The notes: generated by a model from the letters alone, not told the origin. Counted from the first letter of the stretch, positions 20,655 through 29,714 are shown. The stretch: DNA of 64,000 bases from Rhodopirellula baltica SH 1 (GCF_000196115.1 NC_005027.1:3844001-3908000), one strand, 5' to 3'. Made by a program: numbers and translations.

Positions 20655-20815
20655 ACGTTCCCAACCACACCTTCGGTAAAACCCGAACAACCGACACAGG
20701 CATCCAGTCCCCACAAAGAACTTTCGTGGCTGACGGGACCAGAACCGTTCGGCAGAGGGTGGCGTTCTAGCTTTTCAATGCCAGTTTGTTCTTCGCAATT
20801 CTTCATTGATCGCAG

Positions 20816-22180
20816 GTGTTTCGGTTGAGTCGTTCAACATCCATTTCAGATTCAGCAACCAACACCGTTGAACGCTTGGAATCGGAGGTGCGGGGTTATT
20901 GCCGACTCTTCCCAAGCGTCTTTCAAACCGCAAAAGGCTCGACATTGATGACCGCGGAAGGTCGTCAGTTCATCGACTTCTTCTGCGGCGCTGGATCGTT
21001 GAACTACGGTCACAATCCGCCGGCTGTGAAGCAAGCATTGTTGGACTACGTCTCCCATGATGGGATCCAACATTCGCTGGACATGATGACCGAGGCCAAA
21101 GCTCAATTCTTGGACAGGTTCGAGCAAACGATTTTGCGACCGCGATCGATGGACTACAAGATCCAGTTCACCGGCCCCACCGGAACCAACGCGGTCGAAG
21201 CGGCGATCAAACTCGCCAAGCAACATCGCAAACGATCTCATGTGGTCGCATTCACCAATGCGTACCACGGCCATTCGCTGGGCTCTTTGTCACTAACAGG
21301 GAACCAGTCCTACCACAGCGAATACTACGGGTCGCACAACAACGTAAGCTTTCTTCCGTACGACGGCTACCTCGGCGATTTCGACACGACCATCTTGCTC
21401 GAAAAAATGCTGACCGACCGTAGCAGCGGAATGCCGCTCCCCGCGGCGGTCGTGCTAGAGACGATCCAAGGGGAAGGCGGGATTCACGTCGCCAATGATG
21501 CATGGTTGCAACGAGTCCAAACGCTATGCCGCGAACACGATGTGCTGTTGATTGTGGACGACATTCAAGTTGGCAATGGCCGGACGGGAGAGTTCTTCAG
21601 CTTCGAAAAAGCCGGCTTATCGCCCGACCTGATATGTCTCTCGAAATCCATCGGTGGCGGCCTACCTCTGTCGCTGGTGATGATTCGCCCCGAGTGCGAT
21701 GTATGGCAACCGGGGCAACACACTGGCACATTCCGAGGCAACAACCTGGCTTTCGTTGCGGCCAACGCGGTCTTGAACCACTGGAATGAGGGCTCATTCG
21801 TGGATGGCATCCAAGTCCGCAGCAACACGCTTCAAGCATTCTTGTCGTCCATCGTTTCGGAACACGTAAGCGAGAACTGGGACCTTCGCGGTCGAGGAAT
21901 GATTTGGGGCCTGGACGTTCGCCGTGGCGATCTGGCTCGCAAGGTCATCGACACCGCATTTCAAAATGGCTTGCTGCTGGAGTCCTGTGGCAGCGATGAC
22001 GAAGTCCTGAAGTTCATACCGGCTCTGAACATCCCGGAACAACAACTCCAACAAGGTTTGCAACTGTTTCGACAAAGCTTGCAAACAGTGTTTCCAAATC
22101 CTTCCGCAACCACGCCAACACTCATTCCATCCACAGGATCGCCGGTCACCTCGTTTGGTTCATCGATGGTGGTCTCATGA
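20816..22180 (+). CDS. Class III aminotransferase, diaminobutyrate-2-oxoglutarate type
   Basis: 454 residues from a GTG at 20816. It is a fold-type I PLP enzyme resembling EctB, which converts aspartate semialdehyde and glutamate to L-2,4-diaminobutyrate. Visible features are the start region CRLFPSVFQTAKGS, IDFFCGAGSLNYGHNPP, TGPTGTNAVEAAIKLA, NAYHGHSLGSLSLTG, the Asp that binds the PLP pyridine N in LIVDDIQVGNGRTG, the Schiff-base Lys in ICLSKSIGGGLPLS, and HTGTFRGNNLAF. No ectA or ectC follows. Instead the stop overlaps the start of an NRPS-like gene by ATGA, so the enzyme probably supplies a diamino acid to that protein rather than making ectoine. The assignment as a DABA aminotransferase is good; exact substrate is inference. 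Confidence 0.88.
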   Translation: MFRLSRSTSISDSATNTVERLESEVRGYCRLFPSVFQTAKGSTLMTAEGRQFIDFFCGAGSLNYGHNPPAVKQALLDYVSHDGIQHSLDMMTEAKAQFLDRFEQTILRPRSMDYKIQFTGPTGTNAVEAAIKLAKQHRKRSHVVAFTNAYHGHSLGSLSLTGNQSYHSEYYGSHNNVSFLPYDGYLGDFDTTILLEKMLTDRSSGMPLPAAVVLETIQGEGGIHVANDAWLQRVQTLCREHDVLLIVDDIQVGNGRTGEFFSFEKAGLSPDLICLSKSIGGGLPLSLVMIRPECDVWQPGQHTGTFRGNNLAFVAANAVLNHWNEGSFVDGIQVRSNTLQAFLSSIVSEHVSENWDLRGRGMIWGLDVRRGDLARKVIDTAFQNGLLLESCGSDDEVLKFIPALNIPEQQLQQGLQLFRQSLQTVFPNPSATTPTLIPSTGSPVTSFGSSMVVS

Positions 22181-24927
22181 AGTCTATCGAATCGATCCCG
22201 CCATTCATTGATCTGTTTTGGAAGCAATGCGAATCAACCCCAGATCGTGTTGCGGTTGTGCAAGACGATTGCTCGTGGACCTACCGCGAACTGCGATTGC
22301 AATCTTGTCACATCGCTGAGTCACTACGTACCGCCGGCGTTCTGCCGGGTGATCGAGTGGGAATGTGTGTCGACCGCAGTCCCATCGCCATCGCTGCGAT
22401 GCTGGGAATTCATCTGGCCGGTGCGGCATTCGTGCCTTTGGACCCAGAGTACCCGGCCGAGCGACTGCGTTTCATGCTGGAAGACGCTGAAATCACAACG
22501 CTGATAGGCCACGCGAAATATCGTTCGTTGTTCGATGCCGATGAGTCCTCGACTAGCTCGGAAAAATCGATCGCGACTCTCAACTGGTTGGAAGCATCGG
22601 ATCTGATCCGCGCTGAGAACTCGTCCACCTCCCCAATACGAGAAGACTATTTCAAACTGACTGGTAAGCAACTCGCCTATGTCATGTACACCTCGGGATC
22701 GACGGGAAACCCCAAGGGCGTGCTGATCAATCACGCTGCATTGACGACCTATTGCGAAGCGGACATGGAAGTCTACCGGTTGCATGCGAGTGACCGGACG
22801 CTGCAGTTCTCAACGCTCACCTTTGACATAGCGATCGAAGAAGTTTTCCCACCATTGTTGTGCGGTAGCTGCGTCGTGGTGCGACCGCTCGAACGAGCCG
22901 ATTCAGCCAATGAACTTTCGCACATCATCGACTCGCTCCGAATCACTGCCGTCCACCTTGCAACCGCCTATTGGCATCAATGGGTCGATTTGATGGTCGC
23001 CACCGGTTCTCGCGTTCCGAAGAGCCTCCGATTGATGGTCGTCACGGGAGAAAAAGTGAGTGTCGATCATTATCGACGTTGGCAAACCATCTGCGATCAC
23101 GATGTTTTGTGGTGTAACGCTTATGGACCTACGGAAGCCACCGTCACCGCGACAGTATTCGTACCCGAAGCTGACTTCGCCGGTGCCAACATGCCGATTG
23201 GAAAACCTCTGCCCGGATATTCCGCGGCGATCTTCGACAAAGACTTGGCGGAAGTCTCCGTGGGTGAAACGGGGCAACTGTTCATCGGTGGTCCGGCATT
23301 GGCCGACGGCTATCTCAATCGACCAGAACTGACTCACGCAGCCTTCATTGAACGTCCGAGTTCGCACGGCGAAATACAACGCTGGTACCGATCCGGAGAC
23401 ATCGCCCGCTGGATGGATGATGGCAACATCGACTTTGGTGGCCGAGTCGATCATCAGATCAAACTTGGATCGTACCGCATTGAACCCGGAGAAATCGAAG
23501 CCGCACTGACTTCGATTTCCGAGGTCAAAGAGGCATTGGTGACCGCCGAATCAATGGATGGGCAAACCACACTGCTCGCGCACATCGGCTTGGGTGCAGA
23601 CAGACTTCCTACCAACAGCCTCAACAAAGAAGCGTCGAGCGAACTCCCCGCAACTGCTGCTCGAATTGCCAAGCACCTACGAGAGAAATTGCCGCCTTAC
23701 ATGGTGCCGACACGTTTCGTTTTTGTTGAATCATTCCCCAAAACGATCAACGGAAAAATTGATCGCGAAAGCCTTCCCGATAGCAGCCATGCCGTCGTGG
23801 CCCGCGAGGAAAGCCTCGTTGAACCTCAATCAGATTTGCAGCGCCAACTGTGTGAGATCTGGAGCTCCGTCCTGCAGGTTCCGCAGATCGGAATTGACGA
23901 CGACTTTTTCCTGCTCGGCGGAAGTTCATTGTTGGTGACCCAGGTGGTTGCTCGGGTCAAGAACCAGTTGGGATTGGAGCTTCCCGTTCGAGATTTCTTT
24001 GCCAACCCAACGATTGAACTCGCTGCTCGTCACATTCAAGCGATGTTGGGCGACGAATCAAAGACAGCGGACGAAGCGACAGCAGCCATTCAATCTCAGC
24101 GGGATCGTTTGCCAGTGATGGAAGCGTTTTTTCTGCCAAGCGGTGCACATGATCTTTTTGCGGTGCACTACTCGCCACCCTCGCGACAAACACGACGAAA
24201 CCGAGCGGTTGTGCTGTGTCATGCGTATGGCCATGAGTACGCGCGTAGCTATCGAAATTTGCAGCAGCTTGCCGTGCATTTGGCTCAACAGGGCTTTGAT
24301 GTCTTGCGCTTCGATTACGCGGGAACTGGTAACTCGCACGGCAACGCACTGGAAGCCTCGCCGCACGTGATGATGAAAAACATTCGCGATGTCTCGAATT
24401 GGATGCGTCAGCGACATGAGCTTGATTCAGTCTCTCTAATTGGGATCCGTTTGGGAGCAACCTTGGCGGCGTGCTCGGCAGCTACCGGGATCAATCAACG
24501 GCTACTTTGGGACCCTGTTTTTTGTGGAGAGACATTTCTTCAAAACCTCGACCAACTTCACGCAAAAACGCTCACCAACGAAGTACGTTTTGCACGACCA
24601 CGAGAGTCGAGTTCGATCGACCAAGCCTACGGCACACGACTGAATCACGTGGTACGCCGGCAATTGAGTCAGTTGAAATTGGACCTGAATGAATCGCAGG
24701 ATGCTCCCGCGACCACGTTGCTGCTCAGCCAAGACTATGAGGTTCCCGGAATCGATGATTCGCCTTCATCGATCACTGGCTCCGTCATTCAAATGGACGA
24801 CGAAATTGGCTGGGACCGTCCCGAGCTCAACGAATCGGCGTTCTCATCACCCGGTGCGATTCGGCACATCACACAACTCCTGGTCGACAAGCTCGATGGC
24901 GGCAGTGCAATCGAGGTGCAATCATGA
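22177..24927 (+). CDS. NRPS-like fusion: adenylation - PCP - alpha/beta hydrolase
   Basis: 916 residues. The adenylation domain (about 1-530) shows core motifs: YTSGSTGNPKGVLINH (A3), NAYGPTEATVT (A5), YRSGDIARWMDDG (A7), KLGSYRIEPGEIEAAL (A8) and PKTINGKIDRESLP with the catalytic Lys (A10). The carrier domain (about 545-625) contains DDFFLLGGSSLL, with Ser583 as phosphopantetheine site. The rest (about 640-900) is an alpha/beta hydrolase: VLCHAYGHEYARSYR (oxyanion loop) and FDYAGTGNSHG. At the nucleophile elbow it has GIRLG (756-760), Arg instead of Ser. There is no condensation domain. It overlaps the aminotransferase and the next hydrolase by ATGA at both ends. This gives a three-gene cassette for activating, carrying and releasing or transferring an amino acid. 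Residue numbers come from the GrsA-style motif order, aligned by eye. Confidence 0.88.
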   Translation: MKSIESIPPFIDLFWKQCESTPDRVAVVQDDCSWTYRELRLQSCHIAESLRTAGVLPGDRVGMCVDRSPIAIAAMLGIHLAGAAFVPLDPEYPAERLRFMLEDAEITTLIGHAKYRSLFDADESSTSSEKSIATLNWLEASDLIRAENSSTSPIREDYFKLTGKQLAYVMYTSGSTGNPKGVLINHAALTTYCEADMEVYRLHASDRTLQFSTLTFDIAIEEVFPPLLCGSCVVVRPLERADSANELSHIIDSLRITAVHLATAYWHQWVDLMVATGSRVPKSLRLMVVTGEKVSVDHYRRWQTICDHDVLWCNAYGPTEATVTATVFVPEADFAGANMPIGKPLPGYSAAIFDKDLAEVSVGETGQLFIGGPALADGYLNRPELTHAAFIERPSSHGEIQRWYRSGDIARWMDDGNIDFGGRVDHQIKLGSYRIEPGEIEAALTSISEVKEALVTAESMDGQTTLLAHIGLGADRLPTNSLNKEASSELPATAARIAKHLREKLPPYMVPTRFVFVESFPKTINGKIDRESLPDSSHAVVAREESLVEPQSDLQRQLCEIWSSVLQVPQIGIDDDFFLLGGSSLLVTQVVARVKNQLGLELPVRDFFANPTIELAARHIQAMLGDESKTADEATAAIQSQRDRLPVMEAFFLPSGAHDLFAVHYSPPSRQTRRNRAVVLCHAYGHEYARSYRNLQQLAVHLAQQGFDVLRFDYAGTGNSHGNALEASPHVMMKNIRDVSNWMRQRHELDSVSLIGIRLGATLAACSAATGINQRLLWDPVFCGETFLQNLDQLHAKTLTNEVRFARPRESSSIDQAYGTRLNHVVRRQLSQLKLDLNESQDAPATTLLLSQDYEVPGIDDSPSSITGSVIQMDDEIGWDRPELNESAFSSPGAIRHITQLLVDKLDGGSAIEVQS

Positions 24928-25907
24928 ATCCAACCAACACACCCACCACTTCATTCGCCAGCTCCACCATTGTTCCTACGTTGGTTCCGTCAAAGCGGAA
25001 CGAAACCGGACGCAATCACACTGACCGTGCCGCTGCAGAACAAGCAGTCGTCTTCGGTAGTCATCACCATTTGGTCGGCATTTTCCATCCAACAAGCAAT
25101 CCAGTGGATGCCGAGACGGCAGTGATTTTCGTTACCCCAGGAATGCTACACAACGCCGGACCGTTTCGACTGCACGTTGACATGGCACGCCGACTCGGCC
25201 GACGCGGCGTGGCATCGTTCCGGTTCGACTTGTCAGGCATTGGTGAAAGCTTGCCAGTTGGGGCCAGCGGTCGTTCGATCGATCGAGCCAGTGATGAAAT
25301 TCGCGAAGCGATCGATTGGCTCGAAGAACAGCACGGGATTCAAAAGGTCATCCTCTTCGGATTGTGCTCTGGCGCAGATGATTCGATTCATGCCGCGCAA
25401 AAAGATTCGCGAGTATCCGGCATCATCACGATGGATGCGTGTGGCTACCCCACGCGTCGCTTTCGGTGGAATCGGATTCGACATCATTACGCGCCACGGC
25501 TCGCCTCATCGGCCGCGTGGAAACGCCTGAGCCGGCGGGTCATTGGAAAAACTTTGGCGATGAATTGGTTGCTGCGTTTGCTTCCCGACTCCTCCGGCCC
25601 CGAATACTCGACCATGCCCATGGGATCGGATTTGCGTGAGTATCCCTCTCGCGAAGCTGCGGAAGTGGAGTTTCAGCAGCTAGTGAATCGCGGGTGCCGC
25701 CTGCACATGATCTACACCGGAGGCGCGTTGGAGATTTACAACTACGCCGAGCAATTCTTTGAAATGTTGCCCGGTGTTCAATGGAACGACTTGGCCACCG
25801 TGGATTTTTATCCCGAAATGGACCACGTCGCGATTCTTTGCGAAGACAGGAATATAGTCGTTGATCGGGTAACGGAACGTGTCGTTGATTTCGCTCAACA
25901 AAATTGA
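24924..25907 (+). CDS. Alpha/beta hydrolase, exosortase-associated type
   Basis: 327 residues, starting at an ATGA overlap with the NRPS-like gene. It has the fold markers VIFVTPGMLHNAGPFRLHV, the strand RFDLSGIGES, the elbow FGLCSGADDS and the late EMDHVAIL, whose His could complete a triad. The nucleophile position in GLCSG (146-150) is Cys148, where most relatives have Ser. This GLC(D/S)GA elbow and the pairing with a second hydrolase having GxRxG recall the 'hydrolase 1' and 'hydrolase 2' families that sit beside exosortase A systems (TIGR03100 and TIGR03101, recalled from memory). No exosortase or PEP-CTERM signal was seen here. The likely job is a thioesterase or acyl-transferase step on the carrier-bound product; this is inference. 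Confidence 0.82.
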   Translation: MNPTNTPTTSFASSTIVPTLVPSKRNETGRNHTDRAAAEQAVVFGSHHHLVGIFHPTSNPVDAETAVIFVTPGMLHNAGPFRLHVDMARRLGRRGVASFRFDLSGIGESLPVGASGRSIDRASDEIREAIDWLEEQHGIQKVILFGLCSGADDSIHAAQKDSRVSGIITMDACGYPTRRFRWNRIRHHYAPRLASSAAWKRLSRRVIGKTLAMNWLLRLLPDSSGPEYSTMPMGSDLREYPSREAAEVEFQQLVNRGCRLHMIYTGGALEIYNYAEQFFEMLPGVQWNDLATVDFYPEMDHVAILCEDRNIVVDRVTERVVDFAQQN

Positions 25908-26018
25908 ACACACGCATCGACCGCCAGCAGATCCCCTTGCTTTTTGACGCTCGATGACGAACGATGAAGGAAGCGGGAGCGGCTGAGCTTCTGAAAACGT
26001 TGGTCAAGGAATGGTTGG

Positions 26019-26309
26019 ATGTCTCGTTTTTTCTTTGGAATGTTGACCGGGGCCGTGCTGATGTACGGTTCGATGCATTACCACCTGGTACGTGGTGAAG
26101 AAGGATTTTTCCTGGTTCCGAAGATCAGCAACAATCTGCAAGACGTTTACGTCGACATTCGCGACTACACGCTGGACGATTGGAAGGAGCACAAACCGTT
26201 GGCTGCTGCGATCATGAAGAGCAATCGATCCGAATTGCTGTCCGACTCAACCCTGACGGGGTTTCGAGAAAATGTTCATTCGTTGGTCGATGGTTTATTT
26301 GCCAAGTGA
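26019..26309 (+). CDS. Small membrane-anchored protein of unknown function
   Basis: 96 residues: MSRFFFGMLTGAVLMYGSMH is an N-terminal membrane helix, followed by a soluble, acidic alpha-helical domain (ISNNLQDVYVDIRDY and LDDWKEHKPLAAAIMKS). The mix of hydrophobic anchor and ordered domain argues for a real gene. It lies 111 bp after the hydrolase operon on the same strand, so it could be cotranscribed; no family is recognised. Confidence 0.65.
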   Translation: MSRFFFGMLTGAVLMYGSMHYHLVRGEEGFFLVPKISNNLQDVYVDIRDYTLDDWKEHKPLAAAIMKSNRSELLSDSTLTGFRENVHSLVDGLFAK

Positions 26310-26456
26310 TGCAACCGTCACGACCGCTTCATTGAATTCGCTTGCACCATTCGTGTCATTCACGACAACGTGATTCTGAGTCGGATCGTTCGAGCTCGAC
26401 CGCCGACCAAGTCGATGATTTCCAGCAGCGCTCAGTTCAGAGCGTAGGCTTCACGC

Positions 26457-26762
26457 GTGATGGGAATGATCGCAATGGACATGAATCGAAATCGGTACTT
26501 CATGATCGGAGTCCTGCTGATATTGCTGGGCGTCCAATTTCGAATGGTCGACTCGTTTGTTCTTAACGAACCAACGACTCGAGCGATGGCGAAGATGTCA
26601 AAGAAGTCCAATGTGGTCGCACAAGATTCATTCAGCAATTTTCTAATGCAGGTGCACCCCAAACCGACCAAACGTGTTCACCCACCACGCTGGTTGGGAT
26701 TGGCGATGATCGCCGTTGGCACCGTGGTCAGCCTGCACGCGATTGCGATGCCTCGAGAGTGA
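26457..26762 (+). CDS. Small two-helix membrane protein
   Basis: About 101 residues. Alternative ATGs lie at 26457, 26460, 26466, 26475 and 26481, and the start is uncertain. Two hydrophobic segments are visible, YFMIGVLLILLGVQF near residues 14-29 and WLGLAMIAVGTVVSLHAIAM near the C-terminus, joined by a basic loop with a Thr/Lys-rich stretch. No family is recognised. Confidence 0.55.
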   Translation: MMGMIAMDMNRNRYFMIGVLLILLGVQFRMVDSFVLNEPTTRAMAKMSKKSNVVAQDSFSNFLMQVHPKPTKRVHPPRWLGLAMIAVGTVVSLHAIAMPRE

Positions 26763-26833
26763 CCCTCACACTGAGAATGATCACGAATCCATCGTTGATG
26801 ACAGCGTTGCACCTCGCGTGAAGAGATCGATCC

Positions 26834-27508
26834 ATGCCTAACAAACGATCGACGAAATGCAATTTGATCGCTGGCAAGCTCACCGCCCACGTGATGCTGG
26901 CCGCTCCGTTCGTTCTTTGTCTTGGCGTGGTCGCAGTGTCCGCCGCGGATCCAGTTGGGACGGGGCAATCCAGTTTCAACCGCCAGACGATGCCGCCCAT
27001 GTCCAATGGTGCGGCGAATGCCGGTGATCCGTTGACGACCGCGGGAGTGATTTTGCGAGAAGGCACCCGCGTCGGACCGGTCACGGGACGCTTCGTCCTC
27101 AGCGGCCATCGATGGCGTTTTCTGCCCGAGCAACCAGATGCGGTTCGGGAACAGAATTTGGACACGCTGGTCCAGCACGGGTTGGCTCGCAAACCCAATC
27201 AAGAAGAAGAAACGCTGCTCGGAAAGAAGCAACCGATTGGTCGTGGGATCGGAACGTTTGACTCCACCAACCTGGAAGATCCTGACTTGCCGATCACTCC
27301 GGCAGCCATCGCGGTGCCGATGACCTTGGTGACCGAAAACCTCATGCTCGACCGGATATCACGGGCAATCGAAGAAGATTCCAACGATGATCGCTGGACC
27401 ATCACGGGTTACGTCACCGAGTTTCGCGACGAAAACCGCCTGGTGATTGAAACCACGGTCCGAGCCCCCATGGTTCCTCTATCCAAAACGGTACTCGGCG
27501 GACGTTGA
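26834..27508 (+). CDS. Secreted protein of unknown function
   Basis: 224 residues. The N-terminus has basic residues, then AHVMLAAPFVLCLGVVAVSA with a cleavage site near ADPVG. The mature part has an early conserved-looking patch TAGVILREGTRVGPVTG and GHRWRFLPEQ, a central acidic linker, and a C-terminal beta-rich stretch (WTITGYVTEFRDENRLVIE). It is likely a periplasmic or cell-surface protein. It precedes the acyltransferase gene by 127 bp on the same strand. No known family is recognised. Confidence 0.65.
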   Translation: MPNKRSTKCNLIAGKLTAHVMLAAPFVLCLGVVAVSAADPVGTGQSSFNRQTMPPMSNGAANAGDPLTTAGVILREGTRVGPVTGRFVLSGHRWRFLPEQPDAVREQNLDTLVQHGLARKPNQEEETLLGKKQPIGRGIGTFDSTNLEDPDLPITPAAIAVPMTLVTENLMLDRISRAIEEDSNDDRWTITGYVTEFRDENRLVIETTVRAPMVPLSKTVLGGR

Positions 27509-27635
27509 ATTCATCTGGCGACGCATGGCGAATTGCGTCAAAATTGCTGGACATCGCCACCCCGGCGATGCAAATTCGAGCTGGACAGGAAACGCCAGCC
27601 AAACCATTCAACGTCATGAATCCGGGTAGGAAACC

Positions 27636-28637
27636 GTGAAATCGCGTCTGCGTCTGATGCGTCAACGAGCTCTCGACGCGATTGCTTATGCGATGGTGCG
27701 TTTGATCGTTGCGTCAATCCAAGTCATGCCATTGGACATGGGCGATCGATTTTGCCGTGTCGTGGCAGCGATCCTGAGCGGTCCGCTGCCCGTTCGAAAA
27801 CAGGTCATTCAAACGACGCTGGCAAAGATTTTCCCCAACCTGCCCCAGCGGAAGCAGAAAGAATTGACCTTCGCGATGTGGCATCACTTGATGCTGATGG
27901 TTTGCGAAGTCGCCTGGGCTCAGCGACGATTGCATCGCGGCAATTGGCACCGACACGTGCGTTTCCATGGCAACCGGACGATGTTGCAATACATGTTGAG
28001 CGATCGCCCTTCGGTCTATGTGACCGGCCACTTCGGTAACTTCGAAGTCGGTGGTTACACCATGGGTGTGATGGGAGTCGGCACGCTGACCATCGCCCGG
28101 CGTCTGGACAATCAACATCTACACCAATGGGTTGAGGACTTTCGCAGTGCGAAGGGCCAAAGCATGGTCGATAAAATTGGCTGTGCCCCGATCGTCGAAA
28201 AGCACTTGAGCGAAGGCGGCATGCTTTCCCTTTTGGGTGATCAACACGCCGGCGAAAAAGGGCTTTGGACCGAATTCTGTGGCGTCCCCGCATCATGCCA
28301 CAAGGCTCTTGCTCTATTTTCACTGACCGCGAGCGCACCAATGTTGAGTGTGTACACACGCCGTGTTGATGGCAAACCGATGCAGTTTGAATCGGGATTG
28401 CTGGGCCTCGTGGACCCCGCCACAGGTTCAGAGAATGGACAATCAGTCGGCCAACTGACCGAATGGTACAACGAACAACTCGAATCGATGATCGACTTGG
28501 CACCCGAACAATACTGGTGGTTGCATCGACGCTGGCGCAAGCCTCCCGAGAAGGTCGCTCGGCGTTTGGCGAAAAAGCGTGAAAAAGCGCTGCAAGCAAG
28601 TACAGTTTCAACAGCGTCGACCTCGCAGGCTGCTTGA
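27636..28637 (+). CDS. Lipid A acyltransferase-like protein (LpxL/HtrB family)
   Basis: 333 residues from a GTG at 27636 with AGG 5 nt upstream. Family members transfer a secondary acyl chain to lipid A precursors at the inner membrane. The catalytic His-x4-acid motif appears as GHFGNFE, preceded by RPSVYVT, and the acceptor-region markers LLGDQHAGEKG and FFCGVP-like TEFCGVPASC follow. An N-terminal amphipathic/hydrophobic stretch fits membrane association. The C-terminal YWWLHRRWRKPP is typical of the family (WxHRR). It supports lipid A synthesis in this organism, as does lpxK at 35390-36487. Which acyl chain it adds cannot be told from sequence. Confidence 0.88.
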   Translation: MKSRLRLMRQRALDAIAYAMVRLIVASIQVMPLDMGDRFCRVVAAILSGPLPVRKQVIQTTLAKIFPNLPQRKQKELTFAMWHHLMLMVCEVAWAQRRLHRGNWHRHVRFHGNRTMLQYMLSDRPSVYVTGHFGNFEVGGYTMGVMGVGTLTIARRLDNQHLHQWVEDFRSAKGQSMVDKIGCAPIVEKHLSEGGMLSLLGDQHAGEKGLWTEFCGVPASCHKALALFSLTASAPMLSVYTRRVDGKPMQFESGLLGLVDPATGSENGQSVGQLTEWYNEQLESMIDLAPEQYWWLHRRWRKPPEKVARRLAKKREKALQASTVSTASTSQAA

Positions 28638-28676
28638 ACAGCACGGCACAAAAGTTGGCCAGGTCAAAAAGCGGAC

Positions 28677-29714
28677 TCACATCTCAGCAGATAAAAATTC
28701 TGTCGTGAAGCAGTCTTCCGCTTTCACAGCGTCCGCGTTGACCAACTCCAGTTCGATCATCTGATCGACCAATTCTTGCCATCGAGTGTCGGTCATCATG
28801 CCGACCTCGTTGCTGTTTCCACGCGGCATTGCGAGCGGAACCATCTGCTCGGCTCCGAACCGCAATGCCTCTTCGGTCATTCCATGTTGATTCGCATCGA
28901 GAATCGCGGCGTTTGCCTGTGCGGGTGAATCCAAGAATTTTTTCCAACCCGCGACGGTTCCCTCCACCATCGCGCGAACAATGTCTGGAGATTCTCGAAT
29001 CATATCGCCGGTCGTCACCAAGACGCTCGAATAAGGGTTCCACCCCAACTCGCTAACCATCAACGTGCGAACTTCGAGGCCTTGCTGTTCTGCGATCAAC
29101 GGTTCCGCCACGCTGTAGGCTTGCACCGCGATTTTCGGATCGGTCACCATCGCCGCGATGCTGTTGTGATAGGGCACTTGGCGAACGTCTTTCAGATAGC
29201 CACGTTTTTCGAGAAACGTAAGGTACGCGCGGCCTGCTTGGCGTTGTAGCGTCAAACCCGACAAGTTCTCCAAGCTTTCGACACCACTATCCGCTCGCAC
29301 GAGGATGCATCGCGGGTGGTCTTGAACAGCTGCCATGACGGCAACCACGTCGGCACCTTGAGCTCGAAACAAAACCACATCGTCCGCATTGGTGATCGCA
29401 AACTGGCTGCGTCCCATAGCCAGTTCCGGTGCGACCGGGGTTGCGCGACCACCTGGCTGAATATCAACGTTGAGCCCCAGCGACTCGTAGGTGCCATCGA
29501 CGACTGATTGATAGACGCCGCCGTGCTCGACTTCGGGGTACCAATTCAGCTGAACCGAAACACTGCGAATCGAATCATTCGTTTCATTACCAGATGAGTC
29601 TGCCGGTTTTTGTGAGCAGCCCGTCCCTGCCACGAGCAATAAACAACCGATGGACGACCAACTTCGCATCCATTCAGACGCGCGAAAGGTTGCAGAGTAG
29701 GCAGACGATTGCAT
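28677..29714 (-). CDS. ABC transporter substrate-binding lipoprotein (NMT1/SsuA-like)
   Basis: About 345 residues from the ATG at 29714; a shorter lipoprotein start at 29669 (MRSWSSIGCLLLVAGTGCSQ) is attractive because it leaves an ideal lipobox, and TTG at 29726 is also open. The mature protein begins SVQLNWYPEVEHGGVYQSV, a hallmark of the NMT1/THI5 fold, and contains MGRSQFAITNADDVV and the loop NLSGLTLQRQAGRAYL. Such proteins bind thiamine pyrimidine, sulfonates, nitrate or related small molecules. It is the last gene of an ATPase-permease-SBP operon. The ligand is not evident. Confidence 0.85.
   Translation of the reverse strand: MQSSAYSATFRASEWMRSWSSIGCLLLVAGTGCSQKPADSSGNETNDSIRSVSVQLNWYPEVEHGGVYQSVVDGTYESLGLNVDIQPGGRATPVAPELAMGRSQFAITNADDVVLFRAQGADVVAVMAAVQDHPRCILVRADSGVESLENLSGLTLQRQAGRAYLTFLEKRGYLKDVRQVPYHNSIAAMVTDPKIAVQAYSVAEPLIAEQQGLEVRTLMVSELGWNPYSSVLVTTGDMIRESPDIVRAMVEGTVAGWKKFLDSPAQANAAILDANQHGMTEEALRFGAEQMVPLAMPRGNSNEVGMMTDTRWQELVDQMIELELVNADAVKAEDCFTTEFLSAEM

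Noticed and set aside
20816..25907. Ectoine biosynthesis cluster
   Set aside because: Only an EctB-like protein is present; no ectA or ectC follows and the next gene is an A-PCP-hydrolase fusion.
24924..25907. Exosortase/PEP-CTERM locus
   Set aside because: Only the hydrolase pair recalls it; no exosortase, glycosyltransferase set or PEP-CTERM protein was seen in the window.
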